A stretch of 64,000 nucleotides of DNA from Solwaraspora sp. WMMD1047 (GTDB taxonomy: Bacteria > Actinomycetota > Actinomycetes > Mycobacteriales > Micromonosporaceae). Under the pieces are notes generated by a model. The model saw only the letters and a program-made list of their open reading frames with translations, was not told the DNA's origin and did not search any database. Numbering within the stretch: position 1 is the first letter of the stretch; each line of letters opens with the position of its first letter. The position numbers and the translations under genes are program-made. Positions 8,388 through 18,518 of this stretch are shown here, piece after piece. The stretch spans positions 5,560,501-5,624,500 of the forward strand of contig NZ_JARUBL010000001.1 of NCBI RefSeq assembly GCF_029626155.1, in the 5' to 3' direction.

Positions 8388-9566
8388 TCAGGATGCCTCG
8401 CCGAACGCGACGTCACTGGCGAGGACGGCGGCTCCGGTGACGCCGGCCCGGGGGCCCAGTTCGGAGAGGACCACCGGCAGGTTGCCGGTCGCCAGCGGCA
8501 ACGACCGGCGGTAGACGACGCTGCGGATCTCGGCGAGCAGGATGTGCCCGAGCTGGGCCAGCCCGCCACCGATGACGATCATCGACGGGTTGGCGAAGCT
8601 GACCAGGCCGGCGAGGACCCCGCCGATGCGCCGGCCGCCGTCGCGGATGAGCTGAATGCAGGGCACGTCGCCCTCCATGGCGCATTCGGCGACATCCCGG
8701 GCGGTGAGCGCGCCGTTGGCCGCCAGCCGCTCGGCGAGCGCCGGTGAGGAGCCGGACCGCGCCGCGACGGTGGCGTCCTTGGCCAGGGCCGCCCCGCTGA
8801 ACAGCGCCTCCAGGCAGCCGGCGTTTCCGCAGGAGCACATCGGGCCGTGGGCGTCGACCTGGATGTGGCCGATGTCTCCGGCGCAGCCGTCGGTGCCCCG
8901 GTAGACCTCGCCGGCCAGGTAGATCCCGCACCCGATGCCGGTGCCGATCTTGACGAAGAGGAAGTCGTCCACCGAGTGCGCCACCCCGCCGTGCCGCTCC
9001 CCCACCGCCATGATGTTCACGTCGTTGTCGACCACCGCCGGGCAGCCGTGCTCGCGGGTCAGCAGCTCGCGGACCGGGAACCGGTCCCAGCCGGGCATGA
9101 TCGGCGGCGACACCGGTACGCCGTCGCGGAAGCTGACCGGCCCGGGCACGCCGATGCCGACGGCGTGCAGCCGCTCGTACGCTCCGTCGACGCGGGCCTT
9201 GTGCAGCAGTTCGTTCACCCGGTGCAGGATGGCCTTCGGCCCGGTGCGGATGTCGGCCGTCTCGGTGTACGCGACGACGGGTTCGAGCCGGCCGTCGACC
9301 ACCTCGACGTCGACCGAGCTGGCGCCCAGGTCGACGGCGGCGAAGCGCAGGGAGGGATCGAGTTCGACGAGGGTGGAGCGCCGGCCGCCCCGGGACGCGG
9401 CCTGGCCGGCCTCGGCGACGTAGCCGAGCGCCACCAGCCGTTCCAGCTCGGCGAGGAGCCGGGGTCGGGGCATCTCCAGCCGGTCGCCGAGCTCGGCCCG
9501 GGAGATCGCGCCCTGGTCGCGCAGCAGGCGCAGCAACCGCAGGTGCAGGGGCTCGGCCAGACGCAC
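8388..9566 (-). CDS. ROK-family transcriptional regulator
   Basis: 392 residues. Residues 1-75 form a winged helix-turn-helix (SRAELGDRLEMPRPRLLAEL). The ROK sugar-kinase fold follows, with AVDLGASSVDVEVVDG, GIGVPGPVS and the zinc-binding CSCGNAGCLEALFSG. ROK repressors sense sugars or sugar phosphates. The start is GTG at 9566 behind GGAGG. It lies directly upstream of the Ebo-like prenyl/sugar cluster on the same strand, so it is the obvious candidate regulator of 8166-1471; this is inference from position. An intact HTH argues for a repressor rather than a kinase. Confidence 0.92.
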   Translation of the reverse strand: MRLAEPLHLRLLRLLRDQGAISRAELGDRLEMPRPRLLAELERLVALGYVAEAGQAASRGGRRSTLVELDPSLRFAAVDLGASSVDVEVVDGRLEPVVAYTETADIRTGPKAILHRVNELLHKARVDGAYERLHAVGIGVPGPVSFRDGVPVSPPIMPGWDRFPVRELLTREHGCPAVVDNDVNIMAVGERHGGVAHSVDDFLFVKIGTGIGCGIYLAGEVYRGTDGCAGDIGHIQVDAHGPMCSCGNAGCLEALFSGAALAKDATVAARSGSSPALAERLAANGALTARDVAECAMEGDVPCIQLIRDGGRRIGGVLAGLVSFANPSMIVIGGGLAQLGHILLAEIRSVVYRRSLPLATGNLPVVLSELGPRAGVTGAAVLASDVAFGEAS

Positions 9567-9721
9567 GATCTACCTCCGTCGGAGATCTGCCGCGCCGACG
9601 TTACATCGGCACGTTATGTCCGACACAGTAGGAGTCTTCCGCGACGCGTGTCCAGCGCTTCAACCGATCCGGCGCGAACTTTTGTACTAATCGTCAAAAG
9701 CTCGGGAGAATGGGCCTCGCG

Positions 9722-10792
9722 TCAGCCGTCCGCTTTCTTGATTTTGCGGTCGTCGCGCAGCTCCAGGTACGGCTCCCGGTCGATCGGCGTCAGGCCACCC
9801 GCGATGGCCCGCCCCCGGTCGAGCTCGGCGTCCAGCTCGGCACCGAGCAGGATCGCAAGGTTTGACAGCCAGAGCCAGACCAGGAAGACGATCACGCCGG
9901 CCAGGGTGCCGTAGGTCTCGTTGTACGAGCCGAAAGCCGAGACGTAGAAGGCGAATCCGGCCGAGACGATCAGCCACACCAGCACGGCCAGAATGCCACC
10001 CGGGCTCACCCAGCGGAACCCGCCGGTCCGGGCGTTCGGCGACGCCCAGTACAGGATGGCGAACATCAGGCTGACCAGCATCAGCAGCACCGGCCACTTG
10101 GCGATGTCCCAGGCCGTGACGGCGCCGGATCCGACCCCGATCGCCTCGCCGGCCACCTCCGCGAACCGCCCCGTGAACACCACGATCAACGCGCTGGCCA
10201 GCAGCATCACGCCGATCACCGCGGTCACCCCGACCCGGATCGGCAGGGTCTTCCAGATCGGCCGCCCCTCCGGCACATCGTAGATCGAGTTCGAGGCCCG
10301 CATGAACGCGCCGATGTAGCCGGACGCGGACCAGAAGGCACCGAGCAGACCGATGATCGCCACCAGGCCCGCCGTTCCGCCGGGTGGCACGTTGTCGATC
10401 GCCTGCTGGACGATGTTGCGTACCTCGCCGGGCGGCACCAGGTCGGTGATGGTGCCCTGGACGTCCTCGCTGGTCCGCTCGCCGAGCAGACCGAGCAGCG
10501 AGACCAGGACCAGCAGGCCCGGAAAGATCGACAGGACCCCGTAGTAGGTGAGCGCGGCGGCCCAGTCGGTGAGACTGTCGTCCTGGAATTCGCGGACGGT
10601 GCGGCGCAGCGCCGCCTTCCACGAGGTGCCGGGAAGGTGCGCCGGGCTCTCCGGGCCGGCGTCCGGACCCGGCGGCATCTCGGACTCCGGGCGCTCCGGT
10701 CGCGCGGGCTCCGGGCGCCCCGGCTGCCGCTCCGGCTGCAGGGACGCACCGTTGTGGGTGGGCTGGTCGGCCGAGGACCGGTCGGAGGCCAT
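9722..10792 (-). CDS. YihY/BrkB-family inner membrane protein
   Basis: 356 residues. The first 55 residues are a Pro/Arg/Glu-rich cytosolic tail. The conserved core begins near DDSLTDWAAALTYYGVLSIFPG, the YihY signature, followed by about six membrane helices including FWSASGYIGAFMRASNSIYDV and LVWLWLSNLAILLGAELDAEL. The family was once annotated as ribonuclease BN and is now regarded as a transporter-like membrane protein of uncertain substrate. Start ATG at 10792. It stands alone, about 100 bases downstream of the ABC permease. Confidence 0.9.
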   Translation of the reverse strand: MASDRSSADQPTHNGASLQPERQPGRPEPARPERPESEMPPGPDAGPESPAHLPGTSWKAALRRTVREFQDDSLTDWAAALTYYGVLSIFPGLLVLVSLLGLLGERTSEDVQGTITDLVPPGEVRNIVQQAIDNVPPGGTAGLVAIIGLLGAFWSASGYIGAFMRASNSIYDVPEGRPIWKTLPIRVGVTAVIGVMLLASALIVVFTGRFAEVAGEAIGVGSGAVTAWDIAKWPVLLMLVSLMFAILYWASPNARTGGFRWVSPGGILAVLVWLIVSAGFAFYVSAFGSYNETYGTLAGVIVFLVWLWLSNLAILLGAELDAELDRGRAIAGGLTPIDREPYLELRDDRKIKKADG

Positions 10793-10895
10793 GGTGCGGA
10801 CCCTCCCTCATCGCGCGAACGGGTGACACCCCTCCTGATGCCCCGCCCGGACGACGGGTAATCACCGCAGCTCAACCCGGTTCACGGCCGGCCGG

Positions 10896-11708
10896 TCACT
10901 TGGACAACAACCGCCCCATCCGCCGGGAGGCGATGATCAGCCCGACGGCGACCAGCGCCAGCAGATATCCCACGTTGATCACCTGGCCCCAGCCGTCGGC
11001 GCCGCCGGTGGTGATCCCCCGGATCAGCTCGACGGCCCGGTAGAGCGGGGTCAGCTCCACCACCCAGCGCAGCACCAGCGGGTACGCCTCGGCCGGCACG
11101 AAGGTGCCGGAGAAGAGGAAGAGCGCGAACTGCAGCGAGCCGATCAGGTCGAAGTCCTGCCAGCTGCGCATGAACGTCGACAGCGTCATGCCCAGCGCGC
11201 CGAACGCGAAGCCGACCAGCACCGTGGCCGGGAACGCGGCGAGCGCCCGGCCGGCGCTCGTCAGGTCCATCGCCACCATCACCCCGAGGAACGCCGCCGA
11301 GTAGAGGGTACCCCGGATCATCGCCCAGCCCAGCTCACCGAGGGCGATCTCGAACGGCTGCACCGGGGTCGCGATGATCCCGTCGTACAGCTTCATGTAT
11401 TTCATCTTGCCGAAGAAGTTGAAGGTCGTCTCCGAGAGCGCGCCGCTCATCGCCGACGCCGAGAGCATCGCCGGGGCGACGAAGGCGGCATAGCTGACCA
11501 CCCCACCGCCGGGCAGCGGGATGTCGCCGACCAGCGCGCCCACCCCGACCCCGATGGAGAGCAGATACAGCAACGGCTCGAAGAAGCCGGAAACCAACAC
11601 GATCCAGTACGCGGACTTCAGCGCGGCCACGTTGCGTTCGGCCACCGAGGCGGCCCGGCGGGGCGCCACCTCGAAACTGACCAGCCGGGGCAACACGAGG
11701 CTGACCAC
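10896..11708 (-). CDS. ABC-2 type transporter permease (second permease of exporter)
   Basis: 270 residues with about six hydrophobic segments, one containing FLFSGTFVPAEAYPLVLRW, typical of ABC-2 export permeases. It begins with GTG at 11708 after GAGGGAGGGAG, and starts 45 bases downstream of the other permease in the same operon. With the ATPase at 12575-13507 and the permease at 11754-12575 it should form a heterodimeric exporter. Substrate (drug, lipid or polyketide-like) cannot be read. Confidence 0.9.
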   Translation of the reverse strand: MVSLVLPRLVSFEVAPRRAASVAERNVAALKSAYWIVLVSGFFEPLLYLLSIGVGVGALVGDIPLPGGGVVSYAAFVAPAMLSASAMSGALSETTFNFFGKMKYMKLYDGIIATPVQPFEIALGELGWAMIRGTLYSAAFLGVMVAMDLTSAGRALAAFPATVLVGFAFGALGMTLSTFMRSWQDFDLIGSLQFALFLFSGTFVPAEAYPLVLRWVVELTPLYRAVELIRGITTGGADGWGQVINVGYLLALVAVGLIIASRRMGRLLSK

Positions 11709-11753
11709 GGAACTCCCTCCCTCAACGACGGGTCGGCGCGGCGGGGCCGGCCG

Positions 11754-12574
11754 TCAGATCACCAACCGGCGGCGGAACCGGGCCCGGGCGAGGAACCAGC
11801 CGCCGACCGCCCAGCCCGCCAGGTAGAGCAGATGCCCCGGGATCGACCACTGCGACGCGGCGCCGAGGGTGGCCGCCCGGCAGACGTCGACCCCGTGCCA
11901 GAGCGGCGACACGTACGCCAGCCAGCGCAGCACCATCGGCAGCGAGTCCACCGGAAAGAAGACCCCGGAGAAGAGGGTCATCGGCACCAGCGCGAAGCGG
12001 AACAGCAGGGCCAGGTAGCTGTCGGAGCGCACCGTGGAGCTGTAGGCGAAGACCGGACCGGCCACGGCCAGCCCGAGCAGCAGGGCGACCGGCAGTACGG
12101 CCAGCGCCCACGGCGAGTGCAGCGCGCCGAAGGCCGCCGCCACCAGCAGGAACGCCACACTGCTGGTGAGCACCCGGAACAACGCGAAGAGCAGGTGCCC
12201 GCCGACGATGTCGGCGACCCGCAGCGGGCTGGCGGCCTGGGCGAAGTAGATCCGGATCCACTCGAAGTTGCCGAGCACCGGCCAGGACGACTCGCCGATC
12301 GCCACCTGCAGCGCGGTCGAGGCGATCAGCCCGGGGATCAGGTAGTCCAGGTACGGCACGCCGTCCACCCCACCGGTGACGTACGCGCCGACCCCGACCC
12401 CGAACCCCAGCACGGTCAGCAGCGGCAGGATGAACGAGGAGACCGCGGTGCTGCGCCAGGTCCGCCGGTAGGCGACCAGGTGGTATTCCAGCACCGCGAA
12501 CGCCGGAACCGCGAACGCCGAGCCCCGGCCCGTCGTCTCCGGCGCGGCCGGGCCGGCCAGTTGCACGCCGCTCA

Positions 12575-12575
<1 letters not shown>
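11754..12575 (-). CDS. ABC-2 type transporter permease
   Basis: 273 residues with about six membrane segments and the ABC-2 motif TLFSGVFFPVDSLPMVLRWL. It is a paralogue of the next permease downstream: both share the FSGxFxP and LVLRW-like loop at the same place. The start codon overlaps the ATPase stop by one base (TGATG at 12573-12577). The order ATPase, permease, permease and the overlap indicate one operon. Confidence 0.9.
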
Positions 12576-13507
<932 letters not shown>

Positions 13508-13621
13508 CGGGCGACCCTAACGGCCGGCTACGACATCCCCCACCGAGTTTCGCCAGCACCCCCGACCCCACCGAGTCACCCGGCCCATCCGGATCGGCCC
13601 GGCCCGGAGCGGGCGGCCGGG

Positions 13622-14512
13622 TCAGCGTGTCCGGCCGGCGGTGAGCTGATTGAGGACAAGCGCCAGCGGCGGCCAGGCCGCGCGACCCCGGCGGGTCACC
13701 GCGTACGACCGCAGCCGGACCTGCGGATCGGTCAGCCCGACCAGGCCGACGCCGGGCAGCGTGGCCAGGTCGGCCGGGAGCAGCGCCACGCCCAGGCCGG
13801 CGAGGATCAGCTCCTGGACCAGCTCCAGGCTGTCCGCCCGGTGCACGACCCGGGGCTCGAAGCCGGCCATCGAGGCGACCGTACGCACCACGTCCTCGTC
13901 GGCGGTGTTGCGGGAGTTGACGATCCAGTCGTGGTCGCGGAACCGCGCGAACACCGTCAGCGCGTCGCCGGCGACCGCCGCCAGCCCCGCCGGCACGCCG
14001 AGGCTCCACCCGACCGACCAGAGCGGGATGCTCTGCAGGGTCGGCCCGACGGCGGCCGGCGCGAGGTCGTAGTCGTAGACCAGCGCCAGGTCGACGTCGT
14101 CACCCGCCAGCAGCCCGAACGCCTCGGCCGGCTCGTGCTCGTGGATCAGCAGCCGCACCCTCGGGTGGGTCACCGCGAGCTCGGCGACGATCGGCAGCAG
14201 GGAGCGGCGGATCGCGGTGGCGAAGCCGGCCACCCGCAGCGACCCGGCCGGCTCCGCCTCCGGATCCAGGTCCAGCCGGGCCGCCTCGACCGCCGCGAGG
14301 ATGGTGACCGCGTGCTGGGCCAGCCGACGCCCGGCCGGGGTCAGCCGGACCCGCCGACCGGCCGGCTCGACGAGCGGCGCCCCCACCTCCCGGGCCAGCA
14401 CGGCGAGCTGCTGGGAGACGGTCGAGGTGGTGGTGCCCAACTCCTCGGCAACCTGGCGCATCGACCCGAGGCGGGACAGTTCGAGCAGCAGCCGCAACCG
14501 GCGGGTCTCCAT
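13622..14512 (-). CDS. LysR-family transcriptional regulator
   Basis: 296 residues. The N-terminal helix-turn-helix is GSMRQVAEELGTTTSTVSQQL, followed by the LysR linker and a periplasmic-binding-protein-like effector domain. It is divergent from the EamA transporter at 14598, with 85 bases between starts. That geometry is classical for LysR proteins controlling their neighbour, so it probably regulates export of a metabolite or amino acid by the EamA protein. Effector unknown. Confidence 0.92.
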   Translation of the reverse strand: METRRLRLLLELSRLGSMRQVAEELGTTTSTVSQQLAVLAREVGAPLVEPAGRRVRLTPAGRRLAQHAVTILAAVEAARLDLDPEAEPAGSLRVAGFATAIRRSLLPIVAELAVTHPRVRLLIHEHEPAEAFGLLAGDDVDLALVYDYDLAPAAVGPTLQSIPLWSVGWSLGVPAGLAAVAGDALTVFARFRDHDWIVNSRNTADEDVVRTVASMAGFEPRVVHRADSLELVQELILAGLGVALLPADLATLPGVGLVGLTDPQVRLRSYAVTRRGRAAWPPLALVLNQLTAGRTR

Positions 14513-14534
14513 CCGGCCTATTGTTCAGGATCAT

Positions 14535-14574
14535 CGAACGGTATGTCCATGATTAACACGTGGACACGAACGGT
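14535..14574. promoter_or_regulatory. candidate LysR operator in divergent promoter
   Basis: The LysR/EamA intergenic region holds an inverted repeat TGTCCA (14544-14549) and TGGACA (14561-14566), 11 bases apart. It is flanked by two direct copies of CGAACGGT (14535-14542 and 14567-14574). The nested direct and inverted symmetry between two divergent starts fits a LysR binding region. No footprint evidence is available. Confidence 0.5.
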
Positions 14575-14597
14575 CTGTTCCTCGTCTACTTGGCCCC

Positions 14598-15698
14598 ATG
14601 ACGTACGCCGAGCCCACCAGCGCCCGCGGCGGCGCCTCGATGGCGATCGCCGCCATGCTCTGCATCCAACTCGGGCTGGCCGTCTCGGTCGGCCTCTTCG
14701 ACCGGCTCGGCCCCGACGGCGCCGCCTGGCTGCGGCTCGCCTGGGCCGGCGTACTCCTGCTGGTGGTGGTCCGTCCGCGGCCCGCCGCCTTCTCCCGCTC
14801 CGCGCTGGCCGCCTGCCTCGCCCTGGGGGTGGTGACCGCCGGGCTCACCATGCTGTTCATGGCCGCCGTCGCCCGGCTGCCGCTGGGCACGGCGAGCGCG
14901 CTGGAGTTCCTCGGCCCGCTCGGCCTCGCGCTGATCCGCGGCCAGGGCCGGAGCCGGGCCCTTGCCGCCCTCGCCGCCGCCGGGGTGCTGCTGCTCACCG
15001 AACCCTGGCACGGCGGCACCGACCCGGTCGGGGTGGCGTACGCGCTCGGCGCCGGCGCCTGCTGGGCGGCCTACATCCTGCTCACCCAGCGGGTCGGGGA
15101 CGAGGTCGCCGGGCTGCGCGGGCTCGCGGTCTCGATGCCGGTCGCCGCCGTCGTCGCCAGCTGCGTCGTCGGCCCGGACGTGCTCGCCGACCTCGACTGG
15201 CGGCTCCTGCTCGCCGGCCTCGGGCTGGCCGTGCTGCTCCCGGTGATCCCGTTCGCCCTGGAACTGCTCGCCCTGCGCCGGCTGACCACCGCCGCCTTCG
15301 GCACGCTGATGTGCCTGGAACCCGCGTTCGCCCTCGTCGTCGGCCTGTTCGCCCTGCACCAGGTGCCCGGCCCGGCCCCGGTGCTCGGCATCGCCCTCGT
15401 GGTCGCCGCCGGCATCGGCGCCGAACGCACCGGTGCCCGCCCGCAAGCACCACCCGACGCGCCCCGACCACCTGCCGTCAGCACCGACGGCCCGCCTGAC
15501 GCCAGCCGCCCGCACCCGGTCAGGACCGACCGGCCACTTACCACCGACCCGCCTGGCGCCAGCCGTCCGGACCGGGTCGGGACCGACCGCCCACTTGCCG
15601 CCGACCGCCCACTTGCCGCCGACCGCCCGCTTGACGCCGATCGGCCGGCCGGGGCGCCGATCAGTCGGCCGGAGCCGTGCTCGCCTGGGCGGCGCTGA
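14598..15698 (+). CDS. EamA/RhtA-family exporter with repetitive C-terminal tail
   Basis: 366 residues. Residues 1-280 contain ten predicted membrane helices in two EamA halves ([17 protein letters not shown] in the first, [19 protein letters not shown] in the second), as in RhtA-type threonine/homoserine exporters. Residues about 285-366 are a hydrophilic Pro/Arg/Asp-rich tail with repeated TDRPL/ADRPL units, encoded by tandem DNA repeats. The last 38 bases overlap the convergent gene at 15661-16185. The tail is unusual for the family and may be recent repeat expansion read into the neighbour. Confidence 0.88.
   Translation: MTYAEPTSARGGASMAIAAMLCIQLGLAVSVGLFDRLGPDGAAWLRLAWAGVLLLVVVRPRPAAFSRSALAACLALGVVTAGLTMLFMAAVARLPLGTASALEFLGPLGLALIRGQGRSRALAALAAAGVLLLTEPWHGGTDPVGVAYALGAGACWAAYILLTQRVGDEVAGLRGLAVSMPVAAVVASCVVGPDVLADLDWRLLLAGLGLAVLLPVIPFALELLALRRLTTAAFGTLMCLEPAFALVVGLFALHQVPGPAPVLGIALVVAAGIGAERTGARPQAPPDAPRPPAVSTDGPPDASRPHPVRTDRPLTTDPPGASRPDRVGTDRPLAADRPLAADRPLDADRPAGAPISRPEPCSPGRR
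15585..15638 (+). repeat. three 18-bp tandem repeats in the EamA tail
   Basis: Two identical 18-bp units (15585-15602, 15603-15620) and one with two changes (15621-15638) encode the repeated [12 protein letters not shown] segment. Similar TDRPL and ASRP segments upstream suggest an older, longer repeat unit. Repeat length is a multiple of three, so copy-number change keeps the frame. Confidence 0.8.
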
Positions 15699-16185
15699 CC
15701 AGTTCGTCGGTCTGCGCGACCACCTCGTCCCCGATCGCCGTGCCCGGGTCGTACCGGACCGTCCACGACAGCCCGTCCACCCCGCTGACCCGGCGGGCCA
15801 CCACCCGCACCCCGCCGCCCGGCAGCCGGTGGTGTGCCGTGTACGCCACCGACCGCGTCACCCGCGCCCGGATCTGGTGCGGCACGTCCCCCGGATCGGG
15901 CAGCGGCAACGACCGGACCGGCCGGTCGGCCAGCACCGCGTACCCCTCCCGGACCGTCACCACCTCGGCCGGGGTGACCGCCAGCACCGACCCCGACCAG
16001 GTCGCCTTGTGCACCTCGTGCCAGCCGATCCGGTGCTCCTCCCCCGGCAGCCACAGCCCCCGGTTGGTCACCACCAGCACCCCGCCATCGCCGCCCACCC
16101 GGGTCCAGCCGACCACCCGCTCCTCGCGGTCCAACGCCGGGCGCTCGTCGGCCGGCAGCTTCGGCCGGCGCCTGAAGATCCCCAT
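15661..16185 (-). CDS. conserved hypothetical protein next to dnaG
   Basis: 174 residues starting [19 protein letters not shown], then [22 protein letters not shown] and a beta-rich central region. No catalytic motif, membrane segment or signal peptide is seen. The start at 16185 lies 4 bases after the dnaG stop, so it is probably translated with primase. I know similar small proteins beside actinobacterial dnaG but no function. Its 3' end overlaps the EamA tail on the other strand. Confidence 0.75.
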   Translation of the reverse strand: MGIFRRRPKLPADERPALDREERVVGWTRVGGDGGVLVVTNRGLWLPGEEHRIGWHEVHKATWSGSVLAVTPAEVVTVREGYAVLADRPVRSLPLPDPGDVPHQIRARVTRSVAYTAHHRLPGGGVRVVARRVSGVDGLSWTVRYDPGTAIGDEVVAQTDELVSAAQASTAPAD

Positions 16186-16189
16186 CCGC

Positions 16190-18073
16190 CTACAGTCCCC
16201 CCGCCGCCTGCTCCCGCAACGCCCGGGCGTGCTGCTCCAGCGCGAGCAGCTCACCGAAGAGCGCGAAATACTCGTCCTTGTTGGTGACCGGGTTGATCCG
16301 TTGCACCTTCGACTTCAGGTCGCGGATCCGGGCGGTGACCGAGCCCCACTCCAGCTGGGCGAGGGTGATCTGCACGTACCGTGGATCCGGCTCGTAGTCG
16401 ATCCGCAGCGGCTCGACCGCCAGCTCGCCGACCAGCGCCCGACCGGTCAGGTCCGCGCAGGCGTCCCGGACCGCCTCGATCCAGACCGCGCCGCCGGTCG
16501 CGCCCGCCGCGCCGCCGGCGGCGCCGACCGCCTCCCGCACCACCACGTGTACGGGGTTGAGGTACGCGTCCGCGCCAAGCGCGTCGAACATCGGGCCGGC
16601 CAGCACCGGCACCTGCAGCGCCAGCTTCAACGCCTCCCGCTCGACAAGCGACTGCGGGCTGTCCACCACCGCCCGGGGTGCCGGTCCCCGGCCGGCCGGG
16701 GCCGCCCCGCCGGCCGCCGCCGGGGCCGGACCCTTGGCCGGCGTGGCCGCCGCGGTCAGCACCGCCCGCTGCACCGGCTCGATCTCCATCCCCAGGTCGC
16801 CGGCGAGCTTGCGGACGTACTCCGGTCGCTTTTCCCGGTCCTTGAGCTTGGCCACCAGCGGCGCCGCCTGGCGCATCGCCTCGACCCGGCCGTCGACGGT
16901 GTCCAGGTCGAAGCGGCTCAGCACGTGCCGCAGCGCGAAGTCGACGAGCGGCTCGCGGCGGGCGATCAGGTCGCGTACGGCCAGGTCGCCTTTTGCCAGT
17001 CGCAGGTCGCACGGGTCCATGTTGTCGGGGCTGACCGCGATGAAGGTGCGGCCGACGAAGCGCTGGTCGTCCTCGAACGCCCGCAGCGCCGCCTTCTGCC
17101 CGGCGGCGTCCCCGTCGAAGGTGAAGATGATCTCCCCGGCCACCGCGTCGGTGTCCATCAGCAGCCGGCGCAGCACGCCGATGTGGTCGGCCCCGAAGGC
17201 GGTGCCGCAGGTCGCCACGGCGGTCGGTACGCCGGCCAGGTGGCAGGCCATCACGTCGGTATAGCCCTCCACGATGACCGCCCGTCCCTGCTTGGCGATC
17301 TCCCGTTTGGCCTGGTCGATGCCGTAGAGCACGTGGGACTTCTTGTAGATGGGGGTCTCGGGGGTGTTCAGGTACTTCGGGCCGTCGTCGGTGTCGAAGA
17401 GCTTGCGGGCGCCGAAGCCGATCACGTCTCCGGTGATCTCCCGGATCGGCCAGAGCAGCCGGCGGCGGAACCGGTCGATCAGCGAACCGGACCGGGCCTC
17501 CCGGGCCAGGCCGGCGGTGACCAGCTCGGTGGCGGTGAAACCCTTCTGCCGCAGGTGCACGGTGAGCTGGTCCCAGGCGTCGGGGGCGAAGCCGCAGCCG
17601 TACTTCTCCGCGGCGGTGCGGTCGAAGCCGCGCTGGGCGAGGAACTCGCGGGCCGGGCGGGCGCCCGGGGTGCGGAGCTGGTCGGTGTAGAAGTCGACGG
17701 CGGCGGCGTGCGCGGCGACCAGCCGCTGCTTCTGCCCCTGCTGCTGGCGTACCGGCGCCGGCCCCGCCTCGATGTAGCGGAGTTGGATGCCGGCCCGCCC
17801 GGCCAGCCGCTCCACCGACTCGATGAACGTCAGGTGCTCGGCGTCCATCAGGAACTTGATCGCGTCCCCACCCTGCCCACACCCGTGGCAAAAATAGACA
17901 TTTCGGGCAGGTGCGACGGTGAACGACGGCGTCTTCTCGTCGTGGAAGGGGCAGAGCCCCTTGAGATTGCCGCCGCCGGCTGACTTCAGGGTGACCGTAT
18001 CGGAGATCACGTCCGCGATCGCGGTGCGCTCGCGGACCAACGCGATGTCCTCGTCCCGGATCCGCCCAGCCAC
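16190..18073 (-). CDS. dnaG: DNA primase DnaG
   Basis: 627 residues. An N-terminal CHC2 zinc-binding domain (CPFHDEKTPSFTV with YFCHGCGQGGDAI) is followed by the TOPRIM catalytic core (VIVEGYTDVMA, FDGDAAGQKA) and a C-terminal DnaB-binding region after a low-complexity Ala/Pro/Gly linker (about residues 435-470). It makes RNA primers at the replication fork. I chose the GTG at 18073 because VAGRIRDEDIALVRERT matches the usual actinobacterial N-terminus and GGAGG lies upstream; the longer frame adds a glycine-rich unconserved leader. Confidence 0.96.
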   Translation of the reverse strand: MAGRIRDEDIALVRERTAIADVISDTVTLKSAGGGNLKGLCPFHDEKTPSFTVAPARNVYFCHGCGQGGDAIKFLMDAEHLTFIESVERLAGRAGIQLRYIEAGPAPVRQQQGQKQRLVAAHAAAVDFYTDQLRTPGARPAREFLAQRGFDRTAAEKYGCGFAPDAWDQLTVHLRQKGFTATELVTAGLAREARSGSLIDRFRRRLLWPIREITGDVIGFGARKLFDTDDGPKYLNTPETPIYKKSHVLYGIDQAKREIAKQGRAVIVEGYTDVMACHLAGVPTAVATCGTAFGADHIGVLRRLLMDTDAVAGEIIFTFDGDAAGQKAALRAFEDDQRFVGRTFIAVSPDNMDPCDLRLAKGDLAVRDLIARREPLVDFALRHVLSRFDLDTVDGRVEAMRQAAPLVAKLKDREKRPEYVRKLAGDLGMEIEPVQRAVLTAAATPAKGPAPAAAGGAAPAGRGPAPRAVVDSPQSLVEREALKLALQVPVLAGPMFDALGADAYLNPVHVVVREAVGAAGGAAGATGGAVWIEAVRDACADLTGRALVGELAVEPLRIDYEPDPRYVQITLAQLEWGSVTARIRDLKSKVQRINPVTNKDEYFALFGELLALEQHARALREQAAGGL

Positions 18074-18173
18074 CCGGCCACCACCTCCGCCCCCATCCTG
18101 CCCTGCCCGCCCCGCCGAACGCCCCCCGGGGCCGCCGCCCACCCCACCGCCACCGCACCCACCGGCGGCCCTC

Positions 18174-18238
18174 TTGATGATCTGAGCGCTACTGCTGTTA
18201 AACGGCCCCGGTAACAGCAGTAGCGCTCAGATCATCAA
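18174..18238. repeat. 27-bp perfect inverted repeat (long hairpin)
   Basis: Bases 18174-18200 are exactly complementary to 18212-18238, with an 11-base loop. It is less GC-rich than its surroundings and has no T tract. It sits between the dnaG start and the 3' end of the excisionase-like gene. It may terminate that gene, but the length and perfection are unusual. A similar 23-bp hairpin with an 11-base loop is at 37037-37093. Confidence 0.85.
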
Positions 18239-18287
18239 CTCCCAAGCTGGCCCCACCCGCCCGCCCCGCTCGACTTTGGGGATCTGG

Positions 18288-18488
18288 CTACCCTTCGGCG
18301 TCCTGGAGGTCCGGCCGGTGCTTCTTGATCCACCCCTCGACGTCCTCGGTACGCCAGATGCGACCGACCGACAGCACGGCCACCGGATCCGGGAAGGACT
18401 TCGAGTTGGTGATCTGGTAGGCGCGGGTGCGCGAGACGCCAAGCATCTCCTGCACCTCCTGGCTCGCTACCAGCCGAAGCTCACCCAT
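18288..18488 (-). CDS. excisionase/AlpA-like helix-turn-helix protein
   Basis: 66 residues: LVASQEVQEMLGVSRTRAYQI, then FPDPVAVLSVGRIWRTEDVEGWIKK. This is the MerR-like HTH of Xis/AlpA proteins. Such genes are found in integrative elements, but stand-alone copies are also common in actinomycetes. No integrase, rep or tra gene is near, so a remnant of an element is possible but not shown. No clear ribosome-binding site precedes the ATG at 18488. Confidence 0.8.
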   Translation of the reverse strand: MGELRLVASQEVQEMLGVSRTRAYQITNSKSFPDPVAVLSVGRIWRTEDVEGWIKKHRPDLQDAEG

Positions 18489-18501
18489 GTCAACACCGTA
18501 A

Positions 18502-18518
18502 GTTCACACGAACTGAAC
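18502..18518. promoter_or_regulatory. candidate operator upstream of the AlpA-like gene
   Basis: GTTCA and TGAAC (18502-18506 and 18514-18518) form a dyad around CACGAAC; a second GTTC/GAAC pairing overlaps it. It lies 14 bases before the start of the HTH gene in an AT-richer stretch, where autoregulation would be expected. Short and unproven. Confidence 0.35.

Noticed and set aside
9600-9700. Repeated CGTTA(C/T)(A/G)T elements upstream of the ROK gene as an operator
   Set aside because: Too short and degenerate to support without comparison to relatives.
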